A stretch of DNA of 64,000 nucleotides from Acanthamoeba sp. SK_2022b (GCA_027943245.1 JANDJZ010000024.1:124001-188000), one strand, 5' to 3'. Counted from the first letter of the stretch, positions 36,179-48,094 are shown. The notes: generated by a model not told the origin, from the sequence alone. Numbers and translations: made by a program.

Positions 36179-38560
36179 ATGACGGCCATCGTCAAGTACA
36201 CGCCGATCTATGGATCGAAGACGGAGGGTCCCTTCTGTTCACTCCTCGAAATCGACGAGTACCGAATTCTGCTCGACTGCGGGTGGAACGACAAATTCGA
36301 CACTGAAGCCCTCGAAAATGTGAAGCCTTTCATCCCCAAGATTGATGCCGTGCTGTTGTCGCATCCTGATCTTCTCCATCTGGTAGCTGCCCTCCCTTGC
36401 CTACTTTTAGCATTTTTCTTTTAAATATTTACTCAAGCATTTTTAATTGGCATGATCAGGGCGCGTTGCCGCTGCTGGCAGGCAAATGGGGACTGAAAGC
36501 GAAAGTGTACGCAACGATGCCCATCTTCAAGATGGGGCAAATGTTCCTCTACGACGCCTACGAGTCCAGAAGGAAGGACGAGGACTTTGAAGTTTGGAAC
36601 CTCGACGATGTCGATGCCGCCTTCAACGAGGAGCGCTTCGAGCAGCTCAAATACTCCCAGCACGTGCGACTGACCGGCCGCGGTGCCGGCATCGAACTTA
36701 CCCCGTACATCAGTCCTTCACGTCTATCTCTCTCTCTCTCTCTCTTCTTTGGTCTCGTCTGGCTGTGCAGCATGCACACTTCATCGCCGAATCTTGACGT
36801 GGAGGTGTCGCTGTGTCTGCACTTCATTTTGTGAAGGTATATCGGTGGGCACATGATCGGCGGTACGGTGTGGAAGATCACGAAGGAGACCGAGGAGATC
36901 CTCTATGCCGTCGATTACAATCACAAGAAGGAGCGGCACCTCAACCCGACGGTGCTCGAGACGCTCAACCGGCCCACGCTGCTCATCACCGACGCCTTCA
37001 ATGGGCTCACCACCCAGAGCTCTCGTCGGTCTCGCGACATGGACCTGCTCGGTGCGCCCACCCACGCCGTCGTCATGTATCACAGAGCGCTTGCTCTTGT
37101 CTCTCTGCAAGTTCAGAGGCCAATCTCTCATTCTCTCCTTCTTTGTTGTGCGTGCGTGTGCGTGCGTTGCAGACACGACGATGAAGACCTTGAAGGGCGA
37201 CGGCAATGTTTTGCTTCCAACGGACACGGCTGGTCGAGTTCTGGAGCTGCTGCTGACCTTTGATCAACATTGGGCGTACGCGCACCCACCCGCAACACGC
37301 ACGCCGCATTGCACGTTTGTGGAGCGCGTATCGCAGCAAGCGCTGACTGGACGACACATCGTGACGCGCAACAGCTACTACCGCTTGAGCCAGTACGGTC
37401 TGGTGTTGCTGGAGAAGCAGGCGTACAACACAATCGAGTTCGCGAAGAGCCAGCTTGAATGGATGTCCACCGCTGTGCAGAAGAGCTTCGATCTTGACCG
37501 TGTGAATCCCTTTGAGTTCAAGTGCGTTACTGGTCACTTCGTCTCTGTGCGTGCGTGTGCATGCGTGGGAGGGGGAGGTCCGTGTGGCGATGAACCGCTC
37601 ACCGGTGCGCCGCGCCCCTGCTGTACAGGTTCGTGCGACTGTGCCACAGCGTGGAGGAATTGGAAGCGCTTCCGAAACCTCTGGTCGTGTTGGCCACCAC
37701 GGCCTCCCTGGAGTGGGGCTACGCGCGCGATCTGTTTGTCAAGTGGTCCTCCAACCCACGAAACGCGGTGATATTCACTGACCGACCCCAGCCCGGCACG
37801 CTGGGACACCTCGTCCTCACCACACAACCACCAGCTCTCGGACTCGAGGTCGCCGCCCTTCTTTTCTTGCATTTCTTCATTTTAATTTTTCTATTATTTT
37901 TCATTTGTTTTGTTTTGTTTTGTTTTGTTTATTATGTATAAAATTATTAAACTGTGTTGATCGCGATCTGCAGTTGCGCCGACGCGTACCGCTCGAAGGG
38001 GCGGAGCTGCGCGAGTGGAGGCAGAAGCAGCAGGAGGAAAAGGCGCGGAAACTGCTCGAGGAACAGCAGAAGGTTCGTGGTGACGTCCAAGCGCGTGCTG
38101 AGCGCGTGCAGGCGAGCTGATGGCGCCTCGCGTGGCCGTTGTGGGCAACCCCTGCAGGAGGAGGAGAGGCGAAAGAACGAAGCGGAGGAGAACGAGGAAG
38201 AGGAGGACGACGTGTCCCTCCTGTTCCACACCACCGCGCACTCGTTCAACCCGTTCAAGGAAAACTGCGACTGGTGCGCCTTTTGCCCCGGCCGATCTAC
38301 ACAACGCACACATCGCGCGCAGAAGGCGTAGTGCAGGCCCGAGTGTGATGGGCTGTCGCTCACCCACGCATGTGTGTGTGTGTGTGTAGGTTCGCGCCCA
38401 AGAACAATGGGAACTATTATGAGCCGCAGGTGTGTCCGCTTTTCCCGCACGAAGACGTGAGGCAAAAGTTCGACGACTACGGGCAGGCGATCGACCTGCA
38501 GCACTTCCTTCATCCACCAAGCCAGCGCGATTTCCCCCTCACGGCTGACTCGCTGGTACA

Positions 38561-38623
<63 letters not shown>

Positions 38624-40137
38624 CACACACACACACACTACACCCGCACGGCGTATGGATGCTCAAGCAAGAACTGCCGTGTGGTTATACGCAGAACGCT
38701 CGTGGCGAAGGCGGCGACAAGATGGAAACGGAGGGTGGCGAGGGGCAAGCGGCGATTGAGGAAGAGGCCGTGCCGACCAAGTGCATCAGTAACGCCACCT
38801 CCCCCCAATCAAAATCCTCTCTTTTTTATGTTTATCAATAATTTAAACTTATTTACTTTTTCCATTTATTTTGGCAAAATAATATTATCAACAAATTCTG
38901 ACCAATCGATCCCGGGTCACTGCCAGCGGTGGAGAAGAAGGTGGAGGTCAAATGCACGATCAAGTACATCGATTTTGAGGGCAGGTCTGACGGGCGTTCC
39001 ATCAAGACCATCCTGGCTCACGTGGCCCCGCGAAAAATGGTGCCTTAAATGCCTCCCGCTTCTCCTTTTTATTTGCTTATTATTTATTTGTTTCATATAA
39101 AATCAAAAATCTTTTTTTCAACGTAATATTACCGTTTTTCTGCTGTCCCCCGTGTCAATTCAACGTGAGGCAGACAACTGATCAAGAGCGTTCCAGGTGC
39201 TGTTCCACGGCTCCCCAGAGTCGGTCGAGCACCTGAGGGAGTACTGTGCCGACACGCGAACAGTGTGCAACAGCGTCTACACGCCGGACGACAACCAGAC
39301 GCTGGACCTCACCTCCGACACCAACATCTACCGGGTAAGCCCCCCTTTCCCGCAGCCGCGAGCTTACGCGCCCGTGCGCATCGCGCCCGACGCTTTCATG
39401 CTAACGACGACGACGACGACGCAGGTCAAAGTCAAGGAGGCGCTCCTCAAATCGCTGGAGGAGGAGTTCGTGAAGGTGGGCGACCGGGAGGTGGCCTACG
39501 TCAACGGCGTGCTCAATCCCACCGGCTTTGCGCCGCGTCTCGGTAGCACTCCCCCTCCCTCTCCTCTCCACCGCACGCGGACAGCGGGAGCTTTTGGTTT
39601 TTGGTTTTATTATTATATTATTGGTTTTTTTTTGTCGGTGATTGGCCGCATTGGCTCACTCCAGCGCGGGTCGGGTGGCGGTCGCAGGGGAGGGCATGGA
39701 GCTCGAGCTCGAGCAGGCACCCGAGGAGATCATCCCACCGCACGACCCGGTCTTCGTGGGCGAAGTGCGACTCTCCGACTTCAAGGACATCCTCACCCAG
39801 CACGGCTTCCGGGTACATCCTCTCCCCCTCCCTTCCACCGTTCTTCTTCGATATCTGGTGGGGGTGGTGGCACTCACATCTTATCTGTTCGTTTCCTGTA
39901 GACTGAATTTGCGGCTGGTGTGTTGATCTGCAACGGCGTGGTCATGCTGAAGAAGGTGCGCGTGCCCCCCCCCCCCGATTTCGTGTGGCGAAGTGGTGGG
40001 ATGTGCTTCAGCTGACGCACACCGTACAGGAGACGGAGGGGCTGAGCGGAAGGAGCAAGATCAGCGTGAACGGGGCTCTGTGCGACGACTACTTTGCCGT
40101 GCGCGACCTGCTCTACTCGCAGTTCCACATCTTGTGA
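36179..40137 (+). CDS. CPSF2: Cleavage and polyadenylation specificity factor subunit 2 (CPSF100)
   Basis: Non-catalytic metallo-beta-lactamase/beta-CASP partner of CPSF73 in pre-mRNA 3'-end cleavage; nuclear. It starts [19 protein letters not shown], followed by [17 protein letters not shown] and [20 protein letters not shown]. In this segment the catalytic HxHxDH of CPSF73 is degenerate (SHPDLLH), as expected for CPSF2. Then come [49 protein letters not shown], the beta-CASP part ([37 protein letters not shown] and [14 protein letters not shown]), [32 protein letters not shown] and the C-terminus [12 protein letters not shown]. Many introns, including a 77-base CA repeat and T-rich ones. 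Order and motifs agree with the whole family length (about 780 residues). Confidence 0.95.
38562..38638. repeat. (CA)n microsatellite in CPSF2 intron
   Basis: About 38 AC/CA units with one GC interruption, plus-strand orientation, within an intron of CPSF2. A short TG run (38369-38387) lies in the preceding intron. Confidence 0.97.
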
Positions 40138-40342
40138 GGCGTGTGACCATCCATCCAGCCCGCCGAGGCCAATAAACACGACAAACGAAGAACGGTTTGA
40201 TGTGGAGACATATGTGTGTTTACTCTCTTGACTTGGCCACTGTTGGACAAGTACAAGATGAACAAGAGGGAGGAGCGAACTACTCGCTAGGTAATGAAGA
40301 GGAGGAAGAAGAGGGAGAAGGAGGAAGAAGGCGAATAGGTGT

Positions 40343-40807
40343 CTAGTAGTGAGTGGTGGTGCCGGTGGTCGAGGGCTCGATGCCCTGCTTGATGAGCTTG
40401 CCCTCCTCCTTCTTGGCCGGGTTGCGGGTGATGGCGCCCTGGACCTCCTTCATGGTGCCCTTGATCTTCTGACCGATGCCGACGTGGTGGGGCTCGGTGC
40501 CGTGCACAGCGCCAGTGGTACCAACGCGCGCGGGCTCCTGCACGATAGTTTCCCTGTGCATGACGGGGTGTTCGGTGGTGATCTCAGTCTTGTGGACTGG
40601 CTGGATGTGGCGCTCCTTCTCGTGAATAACAGGCTGCACGTGGTGCTCCTTATGGATGATCTCGGGGTGCTCGTGGACGATGTCCTTCTTCACGACGGGC
40701 GCGTCGTGCACCACGTTGACTCCAGTGCCGAACTGGGGCGCGCCAGAGTGCACGGAGGGGACGGGGTAGCCGCCGGCGGGAGTGTGGTTCTGAGGGTTGG
40801 TGGACAT
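40343..40807 (-). CDS. Hydrophilic His/Glu-rich stress-type protein with CsbD-like tail
   Basis: Single-exon protein of 154 residues from the ATG at 40807 (MSTNPQNHTPAGGYPVPS). The middle is built of imperfect ~10-residue units with His-Glu-His/Pro-Val: HEHPEIIHKEHHVQPV, IHEKERHIQPVHKTE, EHPVMHRETIVQEPARVG. The C-terminus IGQKIKGTMKEVQGAITRNP...EEGKLIKQG resembles the CsbD/stress-protein motif and related fungal hydrophilic proteins. No signal, membrane span or cysteine. LEA-like or desiccation/encystment roles would suit this composition, but that is inference. The frame stays open upstream to an ATG at 41101, so a ~98-residue N-terminal extension is possible; that part looks like leader DNA, not protein. 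Confidence 0.8.
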   Translation of the reverse strand: MSTNPQNHTPAGGYPVPSVHSGAPQFGTGVNVVHDAPVVKKDIVHEHPEIIHKEHHVQPVIHEKERHIQPVHKTEITTEHPVMHRETIVQEPARVGTTGAVHGTEPHHVGIGQKIKGTMKEVQGAITRNPAKKEEGKLIKQGIEPSTTGTTTHY

Positions 40808-41196
40808 GTTTCTAGGGTATTGAGTTGGAAGCTCGCTTTGAATAGAGTGTGTGAATTGGTGAGTGAATGAATGAGCACGGCAGTGATGTACTCTCCATTT
40901 ATTGCAGAGCCCCGGCCCATCCACCAGCGAGCACAACGACGGCGAAGCAGCCAAGAAGTCGCCTGGAAGTCGCGCTATCTCCCACCCCGGCTCAACTTGC
41001 ACACGAAATTTCATAAACACGCCCACTGAGGGCCGCGCGACCAGAGAGTAGCCAAGAACAATGGTGTGTAACGCGAAGAGTCTCGTCAGATGTTGCTCCA
41101 TTTGCGCGTCGGGTAAAGGGCGGATCGACAACTTCTCGTTCAAGAATGGTTGCTGGGGAGGGGAGGGGGGCGCTTTAATCTTCTGTGTTTCTCCTA
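40808..41196. other. Intergenic upstream region of the hydrophilic protein gene
   Basis: 389 bases between the ATG of the stress-type protein and the 3' end of the next minus-strand gene. It probably holds the 5' UTR and promoter of the former. The minus frame is open but its composition is unlike the downstream protein. No site is recognised. Confidence 0.5.
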
Positions 41197-42491
41197 CTAC
41201 TCGGAGGTGGGCGAGCCGCCACCGATGAAGTCATCGTCCATGGCGTGGCGATGGTCGGCAAACAGGTCGAACGAAGCGGGACCGGCACGCACCGCCTGCT
41301 CGTAGAACTGCTTGAGGCCGAGCATGAGCTTCCTCTTCTCCTCCAGCGGCCACGAGGCGTTGTGTCCAATCGCACGCGCGGCCTCCTACACGTTGCCCCC
41401 ACCACACCATCACCATCATCAGCCACGCACCGCCAAGTGAGCGCATCCAAGAAGAGAACAGAACCTCCATCTGTGCAGTGAGCAGGCCGTGCAGGTCTTC
41501 GCCTTCTTCCTCGATGCCCTTCAGCTCCAGGTTCAGAGGGACGAAGAGGTCGGTGTTGTAGAGGAGGTCCCTTTCCTTGGGCCACGTCCAGGCGGCCGGC
41601 TTGGCCTCACCGCTCCTGTGGCGGGGGGTATCACGTCAAGTGGAGTGTTTGAGCGTAGAGGCTGCCAAAGATGAAAGAGGGAGGGGGGGGGGGCAAGACG
41701 CACTTGTTAGCTTGGCGACGAGCGATGCAGCGCTCGAGGAACAGGCGATACTTCTGCCTTCGCATGCGCCTGGTCTTGGTGTGTTTGTTCAGAACCGCGA
41801 AGTGTGGGCGAATCGAGTCCCTGAGCCTGTTGCCCCAGGTATTGATCTCGTTGGCCATGGAATCCCAATCCTCGTCGCCTCCCTCGTCCATGGCCGACGA
41901 GAGGGAGAAGAGGTCGCCAGCATCGTCCCTCTCCTCCAGGGTGATATCGTCGCCCCCATCATCTGCGAAGTCCTCCCTGTCGTTGTTGATACCAAAGCTG
42001 AGGTCGACGCCGCCCCGCGGCCTGCGGCCCCTGCGCGAAGGCAATTCGTATTCCTCATCGGCGCCACCTCCGCCTCGGCCTCGGCTCTGACGGCGGGGGG
42101 TGGCGGCGGCGGCGGCGGGTTGGAATGCAGGCCTGGCCGGGCGGAACTTACGCTCGCTCTTGGGCTGGACTTTAGCGATCGGAAGCTCGGCACGATCGTC
42201 GAGCTGCGCCGCCAATTGCTGGGCCCAATTACCCGAGGGTGTTGCTGCAGCAGAGGGGCGCATGCGACCCCGCCCAGCAGATGACTGCTCTGTTGCCACG
42301 GCTCCCGTCGAAGGTCCGCTCTTGGCCGCTGCGGCCTGCTTGAACAGGTTGAGCAAATCGTCGGCGGAGGTAGAAAGAGATCGCGAACCCAAAGCGCCCA
42401 TAAAGTAGGGAGGATTCATTCCTGCACGACCTATCAACATGCATCCTCGTCCCTGCTCCCGCAGAGCCAATGCTGCGGTTCTTCGCATCAT
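41197..42491 (-). CDS. Unidentified protein with mitochondrial-type leader
   Basis: Not recognised. The ATG at 42491 (two Met codons in a row) starts MMRRTAALALREQGRG and a serine-rich stretch ending GSRSLSTSADDLLNLF, a typical presequence and cleavage region. The next 150 residues are low-complexity (Ala/Pro/Arg/Gly, then GGGGADEEYELPSRRGRRPRGG) and acidic (DDGGDDITLEERDDAGDLF). The C-terminal part is more globular: EDWDSMANEINTWGNRLRDS, RRMRRQKYRLFLERCIARRQ, then after short introns ERDLLYNTDLFVPLNLELKG, HNASWPLEEKRKLMLGLKQF and MDDDFIGGGSPTSE. Basic helix plus acidic tail would suit a mitochondrial ribosome or RNA-associated factor, but there is no direct evidence. It is divergent from ORMDL across 171 bases. 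Confidence 0.75.
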
Positions 42492-42662
42492 GCCAATTTG
42501 CGATCGATTTGATATGTTTTTCCCTGTCCCATTTCTGTCCGCTTTTTTCTTCTTCCGTTGCCCCACACGTCAGCGGACGCGCACCCGCCGTTCCAGCGAA
42601 GCAATCCACACAACAAACACGAACACGTCGATTTGAGACGGCTGCTATTGCTCTGTTGCAGG

Positions 42663-43430
42663 ATGAAGACGATAGACGCATCGCTAGAAGAGAACAGGAA
42701 TGTTACGTGGTTTGGTACGTGTTTTCTGCCCTCCCTGCGGACAATTCTAGATCGCCCCCTCTAAAGTTTTTCATGTGTACGTGCCTCGTGATCAACAGAC
42801 AGCAAGGGCACATGGGTTGCTTATCTGTCCCTGATTATCGGTTTTAGGTGCTCGCGAGCCCGTTTGACACCGTAGTCTCTGAGTGTGTGCTAATCTCATC
42901 TTAATTTTACAACACAGGATTTTCCTTACATTTGTTCCCGGCATTAGCACATCGAGCGCTTGGACAATCACAAACCTTGTGCATGCTTTGGTACCCCACA
43001 ACCTGTCGCATATGCAACGTTGCGTTCGGTTGCTGACCCGCATTTGCCAATCTGATCTGCAGGGCACTTGGATGGCCTTCCACTGGAGCAAAGGAGCTCC
43101 CTTCACAGGCTCAGATCAGGACAAGTATGCCAAGCTGACGATGTGGGAGCAGTTGGACCAAGGGATCCAGTTCTCTCCCACCAGGAAGCTGCTCACCGTC
43201 GTGCCCATCGTGCTGTACGCTTTCCCGCCTCTATCTGGTACGGGGCACTTTAGATCTCGGCGATTAACTTGCCTCGTGCTGCCTTCAGGTTCCTCCTCAC
43301 GACCCACTACACCCAGTACAACTTCCTCGTGCTCGTGATCAACCTGGTGGCCCTCATCGTGCTGCTCGTGTCCAAGCTGCCCAGGATGCACAAAGTGCGC
43401 CTCTTTGGTCTCAACTCTGGCCCCGGCTAA
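42663..43430 (+). CDS. ORMDL: ORMDL sphingolipid biosynthesis regulator
   Basis: ER four-span protein that restrains serine palmitoyltransferase. Five exons give about 155 residues: MKTIDASLEENRNVTWF/DSKGTWVAYLSLIIGF/RIFLTFVPGISTSSAWTITN.../GTWMAFHWSKGAPF.../FLLTTHYTQYNF. The run 'KG.PF...DQ.K...LT.WEQLD.G.QF...RK..T..PI.L' is diagnostic, and the end LPRMHKVRLFGLNSGPG fits the family's LP.LH.VR.FGIN. The fourth exon must end at 43214 with donor GTACGC (43215); using the later GGTACGG donor breaks the frame. Human ORMDLs are 153 residues, so the length is normal. In animals and plants the N-terminal region senses ceramide; MKTIDASLEENRNVTWF differs from theirs. Confidence 0.92.
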
Positions 43431-43771
43431 GCTCGTTCGCCCCTCCCTCTCCATTATCCTCAATCCCTTCCCTTCTATTCCCCCCCTTCTCCTCTTCCGC
43501 CGTTGCCGCCTCCTTCATCCCTGTCCCTCAAGTCACCTTTACGCTTGCGATGCAACGTCCCTATGTTACATAGTTTGCATCGAGGAATAAATAACACAAA
43601 CCTCAAAAACAAAAACGCCTCTGCACGCACACATCCACGCGCGCGCGCGTGTGTGCGAGCAGCCGCCTTTTCGTTTTGCCTCTTGTCTTCTTCTAGCTCC
43701 TCTTCTGCAAGGCCCCTGCCACACGTAGGAATGCAACGCGCCCTTGCCTTGGTCGTCCGTGTCCCCGCCTT
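43431..43771. other. Convergent 3' flanks, ORMDL / CCDC47
   Basis: 341 bases between the two stop codons. CT-rich at first, then a purine-pyrimidine (GCGC/GTGTG) patch near 43637-43655. It most likely contains both 3' UTRs; no gene is seen. Confidence 0.6.
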
Positions 43772-45941
43772 CTAGCCGTAGACGACCTGCGATTCGAGGA
43801 GGCGTCAGTCTCGCCTCGATGCCCGAGGAGGGAGAGTGGGGGGGGGGGTTGGTTGGTGGAGTTGTCACCTTGAGCTTGCCCATCTTCTTCTTGCGCGCGC
43901 GGCGAGCCTCCTTCTCGGCGGCCTTGGCCTGCTGGTCCGGAGGCAGCTCCTTGAGCTTCTCCTTGTCGCTGGCCCTCTTCTCGGCCTTCTTCTGCTGCGC
44001 CGCCTCCTGCCTCTGCGCGTGCGCGGCCTTGGCCTCCTCCTCGGCAGCCTTGGCCCTCTTCTTGTCCGCCCTGGCCTTGGCCTATTACAGCGCGCAATGG
44101 CGGGGGGGGGGGAAAGAGACAACGCCATCAGCGCCATACGAGGCGAGCGCGAGCCGTGAAATCGATCCCAGGGACGTGCGTACCGCGGGAGGGAGCTTGA
44201 CGGTGGGCAGGTGGTCAATGAGGAAGATGATCATGCGCATCAGCGTGGCCAGCTCCTCCATCTGCTCCGGAGCGGGCAGGTTGAGCTCGAACCGCATCAT
44301 GCGCTTGCTGCGGGGAGGGGGGGAGGGGCAATGCGCGAAAGTCAGCGGCTGGCAACTCCACTTCATGTCTACACACACTCAAAGACAAGACGACGAAAGG
44401 AGGTCACATGAGGCGAGGGAGAAACCGTACTAGGTCACGTGGGGGAGCTGGTCGGAGATGTGGATGAAGCGAACGAGCTTGTGGTACTTGGCGATGGAGG
44501 AAGAGATCTGCTTGGTGAGCACGAGGCTGGCGGCGTCCTCGCTCTCGGCGATGACGGTGAACCACTGGTTCAACTCGGGCCACGACACTTGCTTGGCGAA
44601 CAGGCTCTGTTTTATATTTTTTAAATATTATTTGTTTTGTTTAAATCATTATTATTTGTTTTGTTTTTGGGTCTGTGCACAAGAGCATCATCAATGCGAG
44701 TGCGGACGGAATTGGGGGCGTGTATGTACCAAGTCGGCCATGTCCTTGAGCGCGGCCTTGGCCCGCGAGTTGGGCACAAGGGCAAACACCAACGGGTCGA
44801 CGTTGTCCTCGTACGGAATCTCGATCGTCTAGAACGACGGTCATGGAAAAGCGCGCGTGCGTGTGGCGACGTTAGGCGGTTGGCTCACACACGCGCGAAT
44901 CGAAGCGAAGGCGACGAACCAGCATATCCGCGGACGGCATGAAGAACTCGTAGACCATGGCGAACAGGTCGTGGCGCCTGGAAAGCTGCGATGGACAGGG
45001 ACGAGAGTCAGCGACTTCAACGGGCCCGCGCGTTGGCGAAAGGAGGAGGGCGCCGGTACGTTGAGCGTGGCCTGCAGGCCGTGGCAGTTGCGGCGACCGG
45101 TGGCCGGCACGCGGTACCTGTTCTCGCTCTCCTTGATCAGCAGACCGCCGCCCTCGCCCACGCGACTGAAGTTGCTGTCGAGCAGCTGCGCAAAGGTGCG
45201 ACCCCTGACCACCCGCACGACACAGACCCGCGCCGTGAGTGTTTGTCGACTACGCCGCGTCACGCGACAGCAGCGACAACAACAGCGGAGCGCACCAGCT
45301 CAAGGCGATACGGCGGTTGGCCTGGCGGCCGTTGTAGTAGTTGGCGGCAAAGGCCGTCAGCAGCACGATGCAGGCGGTCTCCACGTAGAACCAGTCGCCT
45401 GCCGTGATCGATCGGCGCGTCAGCGGTGACAGCTAGATAGCGGGCTGGACGTAATAGTAGATGGAGGAAGGCCGGTACCGAGGGCGGGAGTGAGGGTAAA
45501 GGACAGCTTGCTCGCAGGCTTGTCGGCTTCCTCTGGCGCTTTGACCGCGGACTCCTTCGTGTGCGCGGGCGCGCCTGCAGGCTTCCCTGCATGCACCGGC
45601 AACTCGAACTCCTCCTCTTCGAACTCATCCTGTTATGTTTTGGCACAGCGTGTGAGGGAGGGCATTCTCACACAAAATCACAAGCGCGGATAGGCGCGAA
45701 CCCAGTCCGCATCGGTCTGGAACTTGGCGCCTGAAGATTAAATCGAATCCAAACGCGTTAGTGAAGCGAAACCGAACGTGTAAGTTGCATGTGCAATCGA
45801 AATGAGCGACAGTGCCCGAAAGACATCAAGGTGATGGACATCACAGTAGACCAAGTCAGATTATCTGCCGGTACCTTGGGGGAAAACGGCAGGCAGGGTA
45901 AGGAGCAGCGCAAACAGCGCTACGGCGAGTAGTCGCGACAT
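43772..45941 (-). CDS. CCDC47: CCDC47/PAT10-type ER chaperone of multipass membrane proteins
   Basis: DUF1682 protein; in animals CCDC47 with Asterix forms the PAT complex, which shields polar transmembrane segments during insertion. A clear signal peptide starts at 45941: MSRLLAVALFALLLTLPAVF. Then an acidic luminal stretch (DADWDEFEEEEFELPVH), a span (FWYVETACIVLLTAFAANYY, about 45330-45400), the cytosolic domain (NRYRVPATGRRNCHGLQATL, RRHDLFAMVYEFFMPSADML, DNVDPLVFALVPNSRAKAAL, IAKYHKLVRFIHISDQL, RFELNLPAPEQMEELATLMR, FLIDHLPTVKLP) and a Lys/Ala/Glu-rich basic coiled-coil tail ending KKKMGKLKVVYG. The last intron (GTGACA...CGCAG) avoids a low-complexity read-through. Signal, single span, long cytosolic domain and basic tail all fit the family. 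Confidence 0.9.
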
Positions 45942-46017
45942 GCCACAGAATCGGCCGTACATTTGCAGAGTGCGTGTGTGTTGAGTGCCACACACGTCAG
46001 CTCGGCGCAGGGTCTCG

Positions 46018-46031
46018 ATTTGCGCGCAAAT
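46018..46031. promoter_or_regulatory. 14-bp perfect palindrome in CCDC47/eIF3e divergent promoter
   Basis: ATTTGCGCGCAAAT is fully self-complementary and lies near the centre of the 179-base gap between the CCDC47 and eIF3e start codons. A symmetrical site suits a dimeric factor serving both genes; no factor is known. Confidence 0.45.
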
Positions 46032-46120
46032 TGTGCTATGGGCCTTTCCTGCCCTTTTCTTGGCTGGCCGTCCACCACACGATTTCCTCGGCCGCCGGAT
46101 CTCTGAAGGAATCAAGCAAC

Positions 46121-47468
46121 ATGGCGAAGTATGATCTCACCCAAACGATTGCGACCTACTTGGATCGCCATCTTGTCTTTCCCCTGATCGAATTCTTGAA
46201 GGAGAATCGGGTAGGTTAACATTTAATTCATCAAATTAGCCATTTCTGGCCATTTCTCCTCGCTCTGTGTCCAGACACTAAATCGTCTTGCATCATTATC
46301 CTCTTCAAGATTTATGGAGAGAAGGAGCTCTTGTCGGCCCAGCTGGATCTGCTCTCCAACACCAACATGGTTGATTTTGCCATGGACATCCACCGCAAGC
46401 TTCACGAAAGCGAGCCTCCCGCCACCTTCACCACCAAGCGCGCTGCCGTGCTGGCCAGGCTGAAGGAACTGAATGCCCTCTGCGCGCCCCTCGTCCGACT
46501 CCTGCAAGATCAGACCAAGGTCGCTGAGTTGAAGGAGGACAAGAACTACAACATCGAGTACATCCAGGAGAACCTTGGGGTGCGCCGCTTTGCTTCTTGT
46601 CAATTATGCCCCATTTTTTTGTCTCCGCTCAAGCGCACATCAATTTGGAGCATTTAATTAATCAATTATGACCGACATTTATGATCAGGTGCCCGCCAGC
46701 TGCTTGGATCATCTCTATGAGAGCGCCAAGTTCCAGTTCGAGTGCGGTAACTACTCGGGTGCTGCCGATTTCCTCTACCACTTCCGCACACTCAGCAACG
46801 ATCCCGAGAAGAAGTTCAACGCCCTGTGGGGTAAGTTCGCCGCCGAGATCCTCATGCTCAAGTGGACCACCGCCATCGAAGACCTCAAGGCCCTGAAGGA
46901 GGCCATCGAGGCCAAGGTTCTTACCGCGCCTCTCCCCCTTCTCCCTCCTTCTCCCTCGTTTCTCTCTCTCTCTCTCTCTCCTTACCGCGTGTCTCTCTCT
47001 CTTCCCCTCCAACACCCCAGGTCTTCAAGACGCCGCTGGTGCAGCTTCAGCAGCGCACCTGGCTCCTCCACTGGAGCTTGTTTGTATTCTTCAACCACCC
47101 CAACGGCCGCAACGGCATCGTGGACATGTTCTTGCAGGACAAGTGCGCGCTCCCTCCCTCCCCCCTGGCTCGCTCCGGTTGTGAGGCTGACGGGAGGCGG
47201 GGGGGGGGGCTGCGCAGGTATTTGAACACCATCCAGACCACCTGCCCGCACATCCTGCGGTACCTGACGACGGCCGTCATCACGAACAAGAGGCGGAGGA
47301 ACCAGCTCAACGACCTCGTGAGGGTGCTGCAGCAGGAGTCGCAGTCCTACTCGGACCCCATCACCGAGTTCCTCGAGGACCTCTATGCCAATTTTGACTT
47401 TGACGCCGCACAGAAGAAGCTGCGCGAGTGCGAGAACGTACTGCTTCCCATCCATCGCACACACGCAC

Positions 47469-47521
<53 letters not shown>

Positions 47522-48094
47522 ATGTATGAATGAACGCGCAGTGTCGGCTGACACAAGGTTGCGTGGCGTCTCTTCAGGTCTTGATGAACGACTTCTTCCT
47601 GGTCTCGTGCCGCAACGAGTTCATGGAGAACGCCCGTCTTCTGATCTTCGAGACCTACTGCCGCATCCACCAGACCATCGACATCAGCACGCTGGCGCAG
47701 AAGCTCGACATGGACCAGGACGCGGCCGAGCGGTGGATCGTGAACCTCATCCGTAACGCCCACCTCGACGCCAAGATCGATTCGGCGGCCAACCATGTGA
47801 TCATGGGCACGCAGAACCCCAGCATGTACGCCCCCTCCCTTCCCTCTCTCCCGCCGTGGGCCTCCACCGCGCGCTGACCGGCGTCGTTCGTCTCGGCAAA
47901 CAGTTACCAGCAGGTCATCGACAAGACGAAGAGCCTGTCGTTCCGCACGCACGTCCTCGCCAACAACCTCGACAAATACGTCGTACGGCCATCTCCCTCC
48001 CTCAACCCCAGCTCTAGTCCGCCGTCTTATCTTGCCCCTCCTCCTCGTCTTCTTCTTACAGCAGAGCGAAGGTGACGACAAGGCGCAGGCTTAA
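46121..48094 (+). CDS. EIF3E: Translation initiation factor eIF3 subunit e (Int6)
   Basis: PCI-domain scaffold subunit of eIF3. It begins [20 protein letters not shown], then [80 protein letters not shown] and [20 protein letters not shown], and the PCI domain: [110 protein letters not shown] and [15 protein letters not shown]. It ends with EGDDKAQA. The close agreement with animal and plant eIF3e, including the winged-helix part, is strong. At least eight introns, one holding a CA repeat of about 50 bases. Confidence 0.96.
47471..47519. repeat. (CA)n microsatellite in eIF3e intron
   Basis: About 24 CA units on the plus strand in an intron of the plus-strand eIF3e gene. Confidence 0.97.

Noticed and set aside
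43190..43300. Apparent frameshift in ORMDL at the fourth exon
   Set aside because: Using donor GTACGC at 43215 instead of the later GGTACGG restores the frame and gives a perfect-length match to the family, so no error or mutation is needed.
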